From Flavobacterium ovatum (GTDB lineage: Bacteria > Bacteroidota > Bacteroidia > Flavobacteriales > Flavobacteriaceae), in contig NZ_CP160035.1 of assembly GCF_040703125.1 (NCBI RefSeq), positions 3,830,001-3,894,000 of the forward strand: a DNA stretch of 64,000 nt, given 5' to 3'. Shown here piece after piece: positions 9,743 to 18,256 of the stretch; positions within the stretch are counted from its first letter, which is position 1, and the number at the start of each line of letters is the position of its first letter. The position numbers were made by a program, and so were the translations under genes. The notes under the pieces were generated by a model that ran no database searches, had not been told where the DNA came from, and saw nothing but the letters and a program-made list of their open reading frames with translations.

Positions 9743-12700
9743 CTACAATTGAAATTTAAGTCCCAATGTATATGTTCTTGGAGTTGGAAATGCTCCTGCA
9801 TTAATACCTGCTGTAACATCTGAAGTACCTTGCTCAGACCTAGTAGTTGTATTTTCTGGGTCGTAGCCTGAATATTTAGTAATCAAGAATAAATTTTGTC
9901 CTGACGCATATACTTTAAGTGAAGTATTTTTAAAACCAGCAAAGTCTTTAAATGTATATCCAATATTTAAGTTACTTAATCTTATAAAGTTTCCATTTTC
10001 TAAAAATTTAGAAGAATTTGCAAAAATTGAATTAGTAGGTACATCTGTTTGATTTGTTGAAGTCCATTGGTTTACTTGTTCTGAAGACAAGAAACTTCTA
10101 GCATCTCCAGCACCACCGTTAATACCTGCTTGTGTCATATTGTAAATATCTGCACCAGAAACACTTTGAATAAAAATGTTACAATTCCAGTTTTTATAGC
10201 TCAAAGTGTTGTTCCAACCTATAAAAGTTGTTGGCGTACCGTTACCAATAGCACCAAAGGCAACATTATTATCAGCATCAAGTACATATTTTGCTTGACC
10301 AGGAACACCTGCGGCAGTACCTGTAGTTTTACTTACTGGAATAACATCGCCTGTTTTCCAAGTACCTAAAAAGGTTGCACCATACAATTGTCCTAAAGAC
10401 TGCCCTAATTCAATAACATTTAACACTCTAGATTGTCCACCTGGTGCAATAAAGGTTCCGTCGATTTTAGTTTTACCATCACTCAATTTTTCTACTTTGT
10501 TTTTAACATACGAAACAGAAACATTTGAATTCCAAGTAAAATCCTCATTTTTAAATAGGTCATACCCCAAATTAACGTCTATACCTTTATTACTTACTTC
10601 ACCAACATTACTAGTTATAAATCCACGTGCTGCACCACCAGCTCCTCCTCCTCCATCTAATCCGGATAAAGGGTTATTTAGTAATAAATCGGTAGTTAAC
10701 TTTTTATAGATATCAACACTTAAATTACCTCTTCTATCTTGGAACCCCAAATCAATACCAAAGTTTGATTGCGATGTTGTTTCCCAATTCAGTTCTTTAT
10801 TTCCGTAATTCAACAAATAAACACCTGGAGTTGCTGTTGTTCCATCAAAAGAATAAGAAACATTATTATATTTTGTATCAGTTGCATAGGCACCAATATT
10901 TTGATTACCAACTTGTCCCCAACCTAATCTTAATTTCAAAGAATTAACGACACTTTCCGTTGGTAAAAATTCATCAAGGCTATATCCTACAGCTGCTGAA
11001 GGAAAGTATCCTACTCTATTATCTTTTACAAAAACCGAAGAAGCATCACGTCTTGTAGTCAAAGTAACGGACAAATTGTCATTGAAGATATATTCACCAC
11101 GAAGCATAAAAGACTGAAGTTCTTGTTGTGCAAAATTACTAGCGTAATTTTTACTAGATGCATCAGCAAATTGAGCAAAATAGTAGCCTACTGGACCTTT
11201 AATATTTAATCCAGAAAATGAATTGATGTAGTTTTTAGAGTTATTATACTCTTGAACACCTGTAATTTTCAAGTCATGTTTCCCAAATTCTTTATGCCAT
11301 GTCAAAATATTAGACATTTGATACGAAGTAAATTTGTTTGTATTAAAACCCGCAGATGGGAGGTTATTATTATTCTCAACAAAATAGTTTTGAGTACTAT
11401 TGTTATTAATCGCAGATCCAAGAACTAAACTGTAAGTAAAATCTTTTGATATATCATAACTTAAGTTAAAAGTAGCATTCAACACATCTTGAATTTGTTG
11501 AAAATCACTATTATTTAAAGTATAAACAGGGTTTTGGTTCAAAGAAGCTACACTCCTTATAGAACGCAAATTGTATTCTCCGTTTGTATTGTAAACAGGA
11601 GTAGTTGGATCCCATGTCAAAGCCTTGTAGATAATACTACCTTGTGTAGTACCAAAAGTTTCAAAGTTATTATGGTTTTGAAAACGGTTTACAAATAGGT
11701 TGAGCCCTACTTTTAACTTATCATTTACTTGAGCTTCAACATTTGAACGTGCAGCAAACTTTTCGGCATTTGTATTGATCACAATACCTTCAATATTATT
11801 GTAGTTACCAGAAATAAAATATCTTAATTTCCCTTCGGATCCACTTGCTGAAATTTGTAAATTTTTTGAAACTCCTGTTTTCAATATTTCTCTTTGATAA
11901 TTTGTCCCGCCTTGTGCTTCAATTGCAGCAATATCTGCCGCTGTATAGAAAGCAGTACCTCTACGAGCATTTTCAATTCGAGCAAAATCCCCTACATTAT
12001 CAGCCAATGTTGGTAGGTATTTTGGGATGGTTGCGATAGACGTAAAATAATCTACATTAATTTTTCCTTTACCCGAACCTTTTTTGGTAGTAATCACAAT
12101 CACACCATTAGACCCTCGAACCCCGTAAACAGCAGTAGCAGAAGCATCCTTCAAAACATCCATCGAAGCAATATCGTTTGGATTTAAAGTACTTAAATCT
12201 CCTCCAATCATTCCATCGATTACAACAAGCGGATCATTACTACCTGTAATAGAGTTTACCCCTCTCACACGTACTTTAATTTCCCCTCCTGGAGCACCAC
12301 TAGATCTAGAAACCATTACACCAGAGGCTCTACCTTGCAGTGCTTCTTCAACACGTACAACAGGCTGATCTGCAAATGACTTAGCAGTAACCTGACTTAC
12401 AGCACCTGTAACATCTTTTTTCTTCGCTGTTCCGTATCCAATTACGACTACTTCATCTAAAGAAGCTACATCTGGTGCCAACTTAACATTAATTGTATTT
12501 GACTTTCCTACTTTAATAGATTGGGGATTATAACCTATGAATGAGATTAACAACACATCTCCTTCTTTAGCACCAATGGTAAATTTTCCATCAATATCTG
12601 TTGAAACTCCTGATTTTGTTCCTTTCTTGAGTACGTTAACCCCTGGAACTCCTTGACTAGTCTCGTCTGTCACTCGACCCGAAACTTGTTGAGCATAAAA

Positions 12701-12778
12701 TTCTTGAACACTCATCAATGCCAAGAAAAGACCTAAGTAGGTGCTTTTTTTCAAATAAATTGAAATTCTTTTTTTCAT
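9743..12778 (-). CDS. SusC/RagA-family TonB-linked outer-membrane transporter
   Basis: A 1011-residue SusC-type receptor. An N-terminal signal peptide ends near EFYAQ. A carboxypeptidase-like regulatory domain follows (about 31-105, VSGRVTDETSQGVPGVNV). Next come the linker LDEVVVIGYGTAKKKDVTGAV, the plug with DASATAVYGVRGSNGVIVITTKKG, and a beta-barrel ending YTLGLKFQL. It forms a pair with the downstream susD (33-bp gap) and is the first gene of the left-hand cluster. The 447-bp upstream gap contains a perfect 8-bp inverted repeat at 12979-13002 that could be an operator. Substrate unknown. Confidence 0.96.
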   Translation of the reverse strand: MKKRISIYLKKSTYLGLFLALMSVQEFYAQQVSGRVTDETSQGVPGVNVLKKGTKSGVSTDIDGKFTIGAKEGDVLLISFIGYNPQSIKVGKSNTINVKLAPDVASLDEVVVIGYGTAKKKDVTGAVSQVTAKSFADQPVVRVEEALQGRASGVMVSRSSGAPGGEIKVRVRGVNSITGSNDPLVVIDGMIGGDLSTLNPNDIASMDVLKDASATAVYGVRGSNGVIVITTKKGSGKGKINVDYFTSIATIPKYLPTLADNVGDFARIENARRGTAFYTAADIAAIEAQGGTNYQREILKTGVSKNLQISASGSEGKLRYFISGNYNNIEGIVINTNAEKFAARSNVEAQVNDKLKVGLNLFVNRFQNHNNFETFGTTQGSIIYKALTWDPTTPVYNTNGEYNLRSIRSVASLNQNPVYTLNNSDFQQIQDVLNATFNLSYDISKDFTYSLVLGSAINNNSTQNYFVENNNNLPSAGFNTNKFTSYQMSNILTWHKEFGKHDLKITGVQEYNNSKNYINSFSGLNIKGPVGYYFAQFADASSKNYASNFAQQELQSFMLRGEYIFNDNLSVTLTTRRDASSVFVKDNRVGYFPSAAVGYSLDEFLPTESVVNSLKLRLGWGQVGNQNIGAYATDTKYNNVSYSFDGTTATPGVYLLNYGNKELNWETTSQSNFGIDLGFQDRRGNLSVDIYKKLTTDLLLNNPLSGLDGGGGAGGAARGFITSNVGEVSNKGIDVNLGYDLFKNEDFTWNSNVSVSYVKNKVEKLSDGKTKIDGTFIAPGGQSRVLNVIELGQSLGQLYGATFLGTWKTGDVIPVSKTTGTAAGVPGQAKYVLDADNNVAFGAIGNGTPTTFIGWNNTLSYKNWNCNIFIQSVSGADIYNMTQAGINGGAGDARSFLSSEQVNQWTSTNQTDVPTNSIFANSSKFLENGNFIRLSNLNIGYTFKDFAGFKNTSLKVYASGQNLFLITKYSGYDPENTTTRSEQGTSDVTAGINAGAFPTPRTYTLGLKFQL

Positions 12779-12978
12779 AATTTTTAGTTGTTTTGGTTTT
12801 TAATATGGTTTTTTGTTTAATGTAGGTTATTAGTAATGGCAACTCTAGTCTTATAAAGTGCGTATTTCTTTAATTAATCAAATTAACATAAATTTAAGAT
12901 ATTACTTTAGCTAAAAATTACCTCTATTCAGTTCTAATTTACCCTGAAGCTATCAAGAATTAAATTAAATAAACTTTT

Positions 12979-13002
12979 AATCATTGATCAAAAGCAATGA
13001 TT
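12979..13002. promoter_or_regulatory. possible operator: 8-bp inverted repeat upstream of susC
   Basis: AATCATTG (12979-12986) and CAATGATT (12995-13002) are perfect complements with an 8-nt spacer, 200 bp upstream of the susC start. The rest of the 12779-13160 gap is AT-rich with no ORF and no clear TAnnTTTG box on the minus strand. Binding by a regulator is inference. Confidence 0.3.
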
Positions 13003-13166
13003 TCAATGAAAAACAAACGCATTTAACTAAAATTAATCATTTTCTATAAAACACAATTTAGATCCAAATAAGAAACAAGTTTCAATATTGAACTTTGTAA
13101 ATATATAAAAAAATGTTAACACGTTGCTTCTACTTGACAAAATATTTGAAAAATCGCATAAAAAAA

Positions 13167-13198
13167 GTAGCAACTAACACAAATGTATTAGTTGCTAC
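13167..13198 (-). terminator. terminator after small anchored-protein gene
   Basis: A perfect 11-bp stem (GTAGCAACTAA, 13167-13177, with 13188-13198) and a 10-nt loop, flanked by A-run and T-run on either side, so it could work in both directions. It lies 28 bp past the stop of the gene ending at 13226. Confidence 0.85.
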
Positions 13199-13225
13199 TT
13201 TTTTTAAAACTATAAAACTAGTCTC

Positions 13226-13726
13226 CTACCTCTGATACAACAATGACTGAATGACTTCAAAAGACAAACTTTGGTCATCATTAACAAAATATTTCAATAA
13301 TGCTTCTCCCCAAATTTCACCGTCGCTATAATCTACGATAATCCAACGGTGATTGAGAATTTTAACTTTATTGATTATAAATTTATTCGTGCCTATTTGG
13401 TCTTGACCTGAATAAGGATTCCCTTTGGGATTGGAATTAAAATCCATCAACTTTTCCGTTACATGCGGAATTAATTTTTCATATAGTATCGTTTTATCCG
13501 GATTACTATTTTCAAAATAGTTTTGTGCATTTTCATTTTTATCTAATGAAAAATAGTTAGCATCAGTCAATTTAGCAGCAACAGCATTCAAGCTGTCTTT
13601 CAGTTTCTTGGTCACTCTTGTATAACGCTCTTGCTCGAATTTAACTTCTGAATTGTAATAAGCGTAAGTAAAAACATTGATAAGTACCAACAAAATAAAA
13701 ACATAGAGTAATAATGATCTTTTCAT
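13226..13726 (-). CDS. small membrane-anchored protein of unknown function
   Basis: A 166-residue protein I do not recognise. Residues about 5-23 (LLLYVFILLVLINVFTYAY) form one membrane segment or an uncleaved signal anchor. The rest is hydrophilic and predicted extracytoplasmic, with a basic, possibly coiled stretch (FEQERYTRVTKKLKDSLNAV) and a compact C-terminal part (HRWIIVDYSDGEIWGEALLKYF). It starts 12 bp after the stop of the metallo-beta-lactamase-fold gene, so the two are probably cotranscribed. A strong terminator follows. No enzymatic motif is evident. Confidence 0.8.
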   Translation of the reverse strand: MKRSLLLYVFILLVLINVFTYAYYNSEVKFEQERYTRVTKKLKDSLNAVAAKLTDANYFSLDKNENAQNYFENSNPDKTILYEKLIPHVTEKLMDFNSNPKGNPYSGQDQIGTNKFIINKVKILNHRWIIVDYSDGEIWGEALLKYFVNDDQSLSFEVIQSLLYQR

Positions 13727-13738
13727 TTTAAAATATAA

Positions 13739-14503
13739 TTATAAAGTAATTTCTAAATTATCGTAAGCCAGAAAAACATTTTCTGGTAATTTTCCTTGTA
13801 CCTCTTCATGAAAACCCATGATGTGGCTTATATGTGTCAAATAGGCTCTTTCTGGTTTCACCAATGCAATAAAATCCAGCGCTTCCTGCAAATTAAAATG
13901 TGAAAAATGGGGTTCTTCACGTAAAGCATTCACTACCAAAACTTTTAGGTTTTGAAGCTTATAAATTTCCTTTTCTTCAATAGTTTTCACATCTGTTAGA
14001 TAAGCAAAATCATCAATTCGATACCCAAAAACCTGTAAGTCACCATGTAAGACATCTACTGGAATGATTGTTTTATTCCCTAAAACAAAAGGATAACCAT
14101 TCGTTACTTCAAAGGTTTTAACAGAAGGAGCCCCCGGGTATTTATTTTCGGTTTGAAAAACATAATCAAAACGTTTTTTAATATTCTCGATAACCCTTGG
14201 ATGCCCATAAAAAGGCATTTCACCTTGTCTAAAGTTAAAAGGACGAATATCATCAATACCTGCCGTATGATCAGCATGTTCATGTGTAAAAAGAATCCCA
14301 TCTACTTTTTTACAGTTGGCTCTTAACATTTGTTGTCTAAAATCAGGACCACAATCCACTACATACGAGTGCTCTCCCCATTGAATCCAAATAGACACCC
14401 GTAATCTTTTATCTTTCTCATCAGTGCTGAGACACACAGGATGATCACTACCTATTATTGGAATCCCTTGAGAGGTTCCTGTTCCTAAAAAATATACTTT
14501 CAA
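13739..14503 (-). CDS. metallo-beta-lactamase-fold hydrolase (PhnP-like)
   Basis: A 254-residue cytoplasmic hydrolase of the metallo-beta-lactamase superfamily. The N-terminus FLGTGTSQGIP and the zinc ligand motif FTHEHADHTAGIDDIRPFNF resemble PhnP-type phosphodiesterases. Later metal ligands are visible in VLHGDLQVFGYRI and AYLTHISHIMG. The order and spacing of these motifs are complete, so the enzyme should be active. The substrate is unknown; PhnP itself cleaves cyclic ribose phosphates, but no phn genes are nearby. The start is chosen at the FLGTGTS strand with no room for a signal peptide. A TATTTTTG box lies at 14529-14522 on the minus strand. Confidence 0.88.
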   Translation of the reverse strand: MKVYFLGTGTSQGIPIIGSDHPVCLSTDEKDKRLRVSIWIQWGEHSYVVDCGPDFRQQMLRANCKKVDGILFTHEHADHTAGIDDIRPFNFRQGEMPFYGHPRVIENIKKRFDYVFQTENKYPGAPSVKTFEVTNGYPFVLGNKTIIPVDVLHGDLQVFGYRIDDFAYLTDVKTIEEKEIYKLQNLKVLVVNALREEPHFSHFNLQEALDFIALVKPERAYLTHISHIMGFHEEVQGKLPENVFLAYDNLEITL

Positions 14504-14521
14504 ATCTCTTTATTTTTTTTA

Positions 14522-14529
14522 CAAAAATA
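14522..14529 (-). promoter_or_regulatory. flavobacterial -7 promoter element for MBL operon
   Basis: TATTTTTG fits TAnnTTTG, 19 bp before the start codon. A TTG lies 25 nt upstream (14557-14555), somewhat beyond the usual spacing. Confidence 0.45.
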
Positions 14530-14563
14530 ACATTAAATCTCTTTCATTAGTTATCAAATTCAT

Positions 14564-14571
14564 TAACTTTG
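14564..14571 (+). promoter_or_regulatory. flavobacterial -7 promoter element for 486-residue protein gene
   Basis: TAACTTTG matches TAnnTTTG exactly and lies 30 bp before the ATG at 14602. No TTG at the expected -33 spacing was found. Confidence 0.5.
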
Positions 14572-14601
14572 TGACATATTCGCCAATTTTACACAAAAAA
14601 A

Positions 14602-16062
14602 ATGGGTACTGACATTAAATTAAAAGGTGACAAAGTCATCGAACAAATACCTTCCATCAAGGACAAGGCTCTTCGCATCAACTTAAACGAAAACATTTAC
14701 GGAACTTTTGCCGAAATTGGTGCCGGACAAGAAACAGTGCGTCACTTTTTTAGAGCTGGAGGCTCCTCTGGAACGATTGCAAAAGCGATGTCCGCTTACG
14801 ACAAAGACTTTAGTGATGCCGTTTATGGAGATGAAAAGGATGGCCGTTATGTAACTGAAAGTCGCCTTAAGAAAATGCTTTCTCACGAAGTAAGCTTAAT
14901 AGAACATAGACTAAACCGTGACAAACATCCAAATAAAATGTTCTTTAGCTATGCGAATACTGTTGCTACTATTGATTTTGCTAAACAATTCAAAGGTCAC
15001 GGCTGGGTAGGTATCAGCTATCAAATAGAACCTGATGAAGCGTATAATGAAATCATACTTCACATTCGTTTTAAGGAAACAGATGTTCGATTGCAACAAG
15101 AAACGCTAGGTACTCTGGGCGTAAATTTAATTTATGGTGCCTATTATAAATACAATGACCCTAAAAAATTATTGCGTTATTTGTATGACCATCTGGACAA
15201 AGACCAACTAGAAATTGATACTATCAATTTTTCTGGTCCTCGATTTGCAGATGTTGACAACCGCTTAATGAGTTTACAACTCGTTAAAAACGGAATGACA
15301 GATGCCGTTATCTTTAATCCTAATGGTAAAAACATACTACCCGCTGCCATCTTATACAAGAAAAACATCCTTGCTTTAAGGGGAAGTTTCCGTCCCGTTA
15401 CTAAAGTGAATATGGACATGTACAAGAAATCATTGAATATGTTCCTTAAGGAAAAAAAAGTAGACGAAAAAAACACCTTGGTGATTTTTGAAATCACACT
15501 TTCTAACTTGCGTTCTGATGGTGAAATTGACGAACGTGACTTTATGGATCGTGCCGAATTGCTTTGCTCCCTAGGACAAACAGTAATGATTTCCAATTTC
15601 CAAGAATATTACAAAGTCGTAGAATATTTCTCTAATTATACCAAAGCTCGTATGGGACTTGCTATGGGAGTAAACAATCTAATCGATATTTTTGACGAGA
15701 AATACTACCGCCATTTGAGTGGTGGAATTCTCGAGGCCTTCGGGAAATTATTCTTCCGTGATATGAAAGTATTTTTATACCCTATGCTGGATGAAAATGG
15801 AGAAATAGGTACATCACAAAACCTAAAAGTACACCCCAGAATGAAAGAACTGTACAAGTTCTTTAAATTCAACGGAAAAGTAATCGATATTGAAGATTAT
15901 GATCCCGAAAACCTTACTGTTTTTTCTAGAGAAGTTTTAAAAATGATTCACACCGGAAAACCAGGTTGGGAACAAATGTTACCTGAAGGGGTAGCTGAAC
16001 TAATCAAAAAAGATCATTTATTTGGATATCAATCAAGTAAATTCTTAGAAGAAAACCACTAA
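14602..16062 (+). CDS. conserved 486-residue cytosolic protein, function unknown
   Basis: A long soluble protein without signal peptide or membrane segment. I recognise it as conserved in Flavobacteriia; database labels for such proteins are inconsistent and I do not trust them. Visible conserved-looking blocks are LNENIYGTFAEIGAGQETVR and FFRAGGSSGTIAKAMSAYDK near the N-terminus, VNLIYGAYY, TINFSGPRFADVDNR and MGVNNLIDIFDEKYYRHLSGG. There is no P-loop, no Rossmann GxGxxG and no obvious catalytic triad. It is monocistronic, has its own TAnnTTTG promoter and is followed by a terminator, which suggests a constitutive housekeeping role. That role is inference. Confidence 0.88.
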   Translation: MGTDIKLKGDKVIEQIPSIKDKALRINLNENIYGTFAEIGAGQETVRHFFRAGGSSGTIAKAMSAYDKDFSDAVYGDEKDGRYVTESRLKKMLSHEVSLIEHRLNRDKHPNKMFFSYANTVATIDFAKQFKGHGWVGISYQIEPDEAYNEIILHIRFKETDVRLQQETLGTLGVNLIYGAYYKYNDPKKLLRYLYDHLDKDQLEIDTINFSGPRFADVDNRLMSLQLVKNGMTDAVIFNPNGKNILPAAILYKKNILALRGSFRPVTKVNMDMYKKSLNMFLKEKKVDEKNTLVIFEITLSNLRSDGEIDERDFMDRAELLCSLGQTVMISNFQEYYKVVEYFSNYTKARMGLAMGVNNLIDIFDEKYYRHLSGGILEAFGKLFFRDMKVFLYPMLDENGEIGTSQNLKVHPRMKELYKFFKFNGKVIDIEDYDPENLTVFSREVLKMIHTGKPGWEQMLPEGVAELIKKDHLFGYQSSKFLEENH

Positions 16063-16070
16063 TAGACTCC

Positions 16071-16103
16071 TAAAAGCAAGAATATATTAAATTCTTGCTT
16101 TTA
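16071..16103 (+). terminator. intrinsic terminator after the 486-residue protein gene
   Basis: Perfect 13-bp arms (16071-16083 and 16091-16103) of the TAAAAGCAAGAAT type with a 7-nt loop, starting 9 bp after the stop codon. Confidence 0.85.
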
Positions 16104-16214
16104 TATTTAGTTACCTTTTTGGATAAAAATTAATTTAAATATCCAAAACCAAAAATAATCGTTCTGAAAACCTACAGCATAACACATTTTTCAATAATTA
16201 CCATTACCCTATTG

Positions 16215-17081
16215 ATGTCTTCCTTGCACACTCCTGCAATAAGCAAGTCATTTTCTTACGATAGTCGCTCTATAAACACTCTAAACTCAAGCAAATTATT
16301 GATTGAATTAGCAGATATTGAAATCGACACCATTTTTAGTACAAAGAGGGACACTATTAAATCCAAGATAAAAAACAAAATCGATCCACTAAAAAGCAAT
16401 ACTGTTGTTACTTACCAAATTCATCATAATGGAAAAATTGAAAAAATAATTCCTAAAAAAATAACTAAAGAATTCAAAAATAAATACAGGTATATTTACT
16501 TTGATAAAAAAGGCAAGAAATATAATTTAGGAGATTTTACGATCTACAAAACGCACAAATTTAAAGGTACTGAAGGAGAAACGGTAAATCTTGTCAACCT
16601 TGAAGAAGTCCCTAAAACTTATAAAAAAGGAAAACTTCAATATCATTTTAACATCGACTCGCCAAGATCTTATGTCAACGAAAAAACGTTAGCCAGTTTT
16701 TTTGGAGCGATGCTAGAGGTCAACTATTTGGACATTGGTTGCAATGGGTTTAGCCACAAAGATGGCTCATCCAAACCTAGTAAAAGTCACATCAATGGTA
16801 ATAACGGAGATTTTAAGTACCTTAGAAAGAATAAATCTTTAGAATGTGGAGCAGGAACAAGCTTAAACATCAGTAGTTCCCCGGATTCATTAGACTACCC
16901 TAGGCAAAATAAATGGAATGATGCCTTATATAAATTTGGATGGAAAAACATGCTAGGTTGGACTTATACAGTCCGAAAAAAGACAAAATACCTCCATCAT
17001 ATTACACACAAGACGACCAATCATCACCACCATCTACATGTTCAAAATTATGAACCTCAATTTAAAGAAATAAAAGAATGA
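16215..17081 (+). CDS. probable zinc peptidase, M15/M74-like, secreted
   Basis: A protein of about 288 residues from the ATG at 16215 (289 if TTG at 16212 is used; positions here use the longer form). The C-terminal half carries the zinc-ligand pattern of M15/M74 murein peptidases: H193-x2-G196-x3-D200 (SHINGNNGDFKY) and a late His cluster 271-276 (HHHHLH followed by VQ). An Asp-rich strand and a WNDALYKFGWKNM block lie between them. The family cleaves peptide crosslinks in peptidoglycan. The open frame extends upstream to 16134 and encodes KTYSITHFSIITITLLM, a plausible signal peptide, but with no ATG, GTG or TTG there, so the true start is uncertain. The stop overlaps the next gene by 4 bp (ATGA). 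An effector or autolysin role is inference. Confidence 0.62.
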   Translation: MSSLHTPAISKSFSYDSRSINTLNSSKLLIELADIEIDTIFSTKRDTIKSKIKNKIDPLKSNTVVTYQIHHNGKIEKIIPKKITKEFKNKYRYIYFDKKGKKYNLGDFTIYKTHKFKGTEGETVNLVNLEEVPKTYKKGKLQYHFNIDSPRSYVNEKTLASFFGAMLEVNYLDIGCNGFSHKDGSSKPSKSHINGNNGDFKYLRKNKSLECGAGTSLNISSSPDSLDYPRQNKWNDALYKFGWKNMLGWTYTVRKKTKYLHHITHKTTNHHHHLHVQNYEPQFKEIKE

Positions 17082-17695
17082 AAAAAATAACCTTCCTTAT
17101 TTTGATACTAGTATTTTTTTCATGTAAAAAAGATGCTAAAAATCCTGATAGCGTAACCACTAAAGCTATTATTACTGACTCTACTATTTATAGCTCTACG
17201 GCTATACAAAACTATTTAAAACTCAATCCTAAGTTTAGCGAATACCAAATAATTGGCCTTCATAACCCCAAAGAATTTACAGTAAAAGAACTCACCTTTC
17301 CTGTGAAAGAAAATGACTTTGATTACAATAAATCAGCTGATTTTAAATATTTTATTGCTACCACTTTTGACTTAAACAAAACAAACTACAAAGTAATTAC
17401 TTATATCTCTTATGGCGAAAATGGATCTAAAGTATTGAACATCCAGTTAAACAGTTATCTGTCTGGAGCTCAGGTTGACGCTTTACTACTCGATTGTAGG
17501 TTTACCTTTGAAACTGAATATTACCGTAATTTTTCAATAAATAGCAATGGTACTATTACCTTGAAAAAATCAGCAATAGACAGCCTACTGTTTAACGAAG
17601 AGGGTGATATTATTGGTCAAAAAGCCGTAAAAGACACTACTACTGAAGTAGTTCTATACAAAATGAATAGTATGGGACATTTTATAAAATCTTAG
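17078..17695 (+). CDS. periplasmic lipoprotein of unknown function, coupled to peptidase
   Basis: A 205-residue lipoprotein. The signal peptide MKKITFLILILVFFSC gives lipidated Cys16, followed by KKD. The mature part is a soluble alpha/beta-looking domain without a family I recognise (LKLNPKFSEYQIIGLHNPKE, KVITYISYGENGSKVLNIQL). The start codon overlaps the stop of the peptidase gene (ATGA), which implies translational coupling and a joint function. A periplasmic protein that restrains or anchors a murein hydrolase is a reasonable guess and could be an immunity protein, but nothing in the sequence proves it. A very strong terminator follows. Confidence 0.8.
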   Translation: MKKITFLILILVFFSCKKDAKNPDSVTTKAIITDSTIYSSTAIQNYLKLNPKFSEYQIIGLHNPKEFTVKELTFPVKENDFDYNKSADFKYFIATTFDLNKTNYKVITYISYGENGSKVLNIQLNSYLSGAQVDALLLDCRFTFETEYYRNFSINSNGTITLKKSAIDSLLFNEEGDIIGQKAVKDTTTEVVLYKMNSMGHFIKS

Positions 17696-17734
17696 CCCTT
17701 AATTGACAGTGATACTTCTAAAAAGTCAAAAATA

Positions 17735-17788
17735 ATGAAGTATAAAAAAAGTTCTAAAATCTATTTTAGAACTTTTTTTATACTTCAT
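17735..17788. terminator. bidirectional terminator, perfect 25-bp stem
   Basis: Arms 17735-17759 and 17764-17788 are exact complements with a 4-nt loop. Internal A7/T7 runs give a U-tract-like element in both directions. It separates the convergent lipoprotein gene (+) and bcp (-). Confidence 0.88.
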
Positions 17789-17800
17789 ACGCTACAACAC

Positions 17801-18253
17801 TTATTTCAAAATTTGAGCGGCGTGTTCTTTCGTTTTTACTTTTTCAATAACTTCATCTATTATTCCTCCTTCGTTGATTATAAAAGTAGTTCTATAAATT
17901 CCATCATACTCTTTACCCATGAATTTTTTTGGCCCCCAAACTCCAAAAGCCTCAATAACCGATTTCGATTCATCAGCCAACAACGGAAAAGGAAGGTTGT
18001 ATTTTTCCTTGAATTTAGTTTGCCTACCCGCTGAATCAGGACTTACCCCCAAAAGCGCATAATTATTAGCCTGAAAACGTTCAAAGTTATCTCTTAAGTC
18101 GCAAGCTTCTGCCGTACAACCTGGGGTACTAGCTTTTGGATAAAAGAAAACTACCAATTTTTTACCTGCGTAATCAGATAGTGTATGTGTTTTTCCATCT
18201 TGATCCATTCCTGAAAAGGCTGGAGCTTTATCTCCTTGTTTTAATGTCGTCAT
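17801..18253 (-). CDS. bcp: thioredoxin-dependent thiol peroxidase (peroxiredoxin Q/BCP)
   Basis: A 150-residue AhpC/TSA-fold peroxidase that reduces hydrogen peroxide and organic hydroperoxides in the cytoplasm. The peroxidatic Cys46 lies in FFYPKASTPGCTAEACDLRD and the resolving Cys51 is five residues later, the BCP arrangement. GVSPDSAGRQTKFKEKYNLPFPLLAD is the expected substrate-pocket stretch. Full length for the family. It is monocistronic; the upstream region contains an AT-rich direct repeat and, further away, a structured repeat element. Confidence 0.96.
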   Translation of the reverse strand: MTTLKQGDKAPAFSGMDQDGKTHTLSDYAGKKLVVFFYPKASTPGCTAEACDLRDNFERFQANNYALLGVSPDSAGRQTKFKEKYNLPFPLLADESKSVIEAFGVWGPKKFMGKEYDGIYRTTFIINEGGIIDEVIEKVKTKEHAAQILK

Positions 18254-18256
18254 TTT

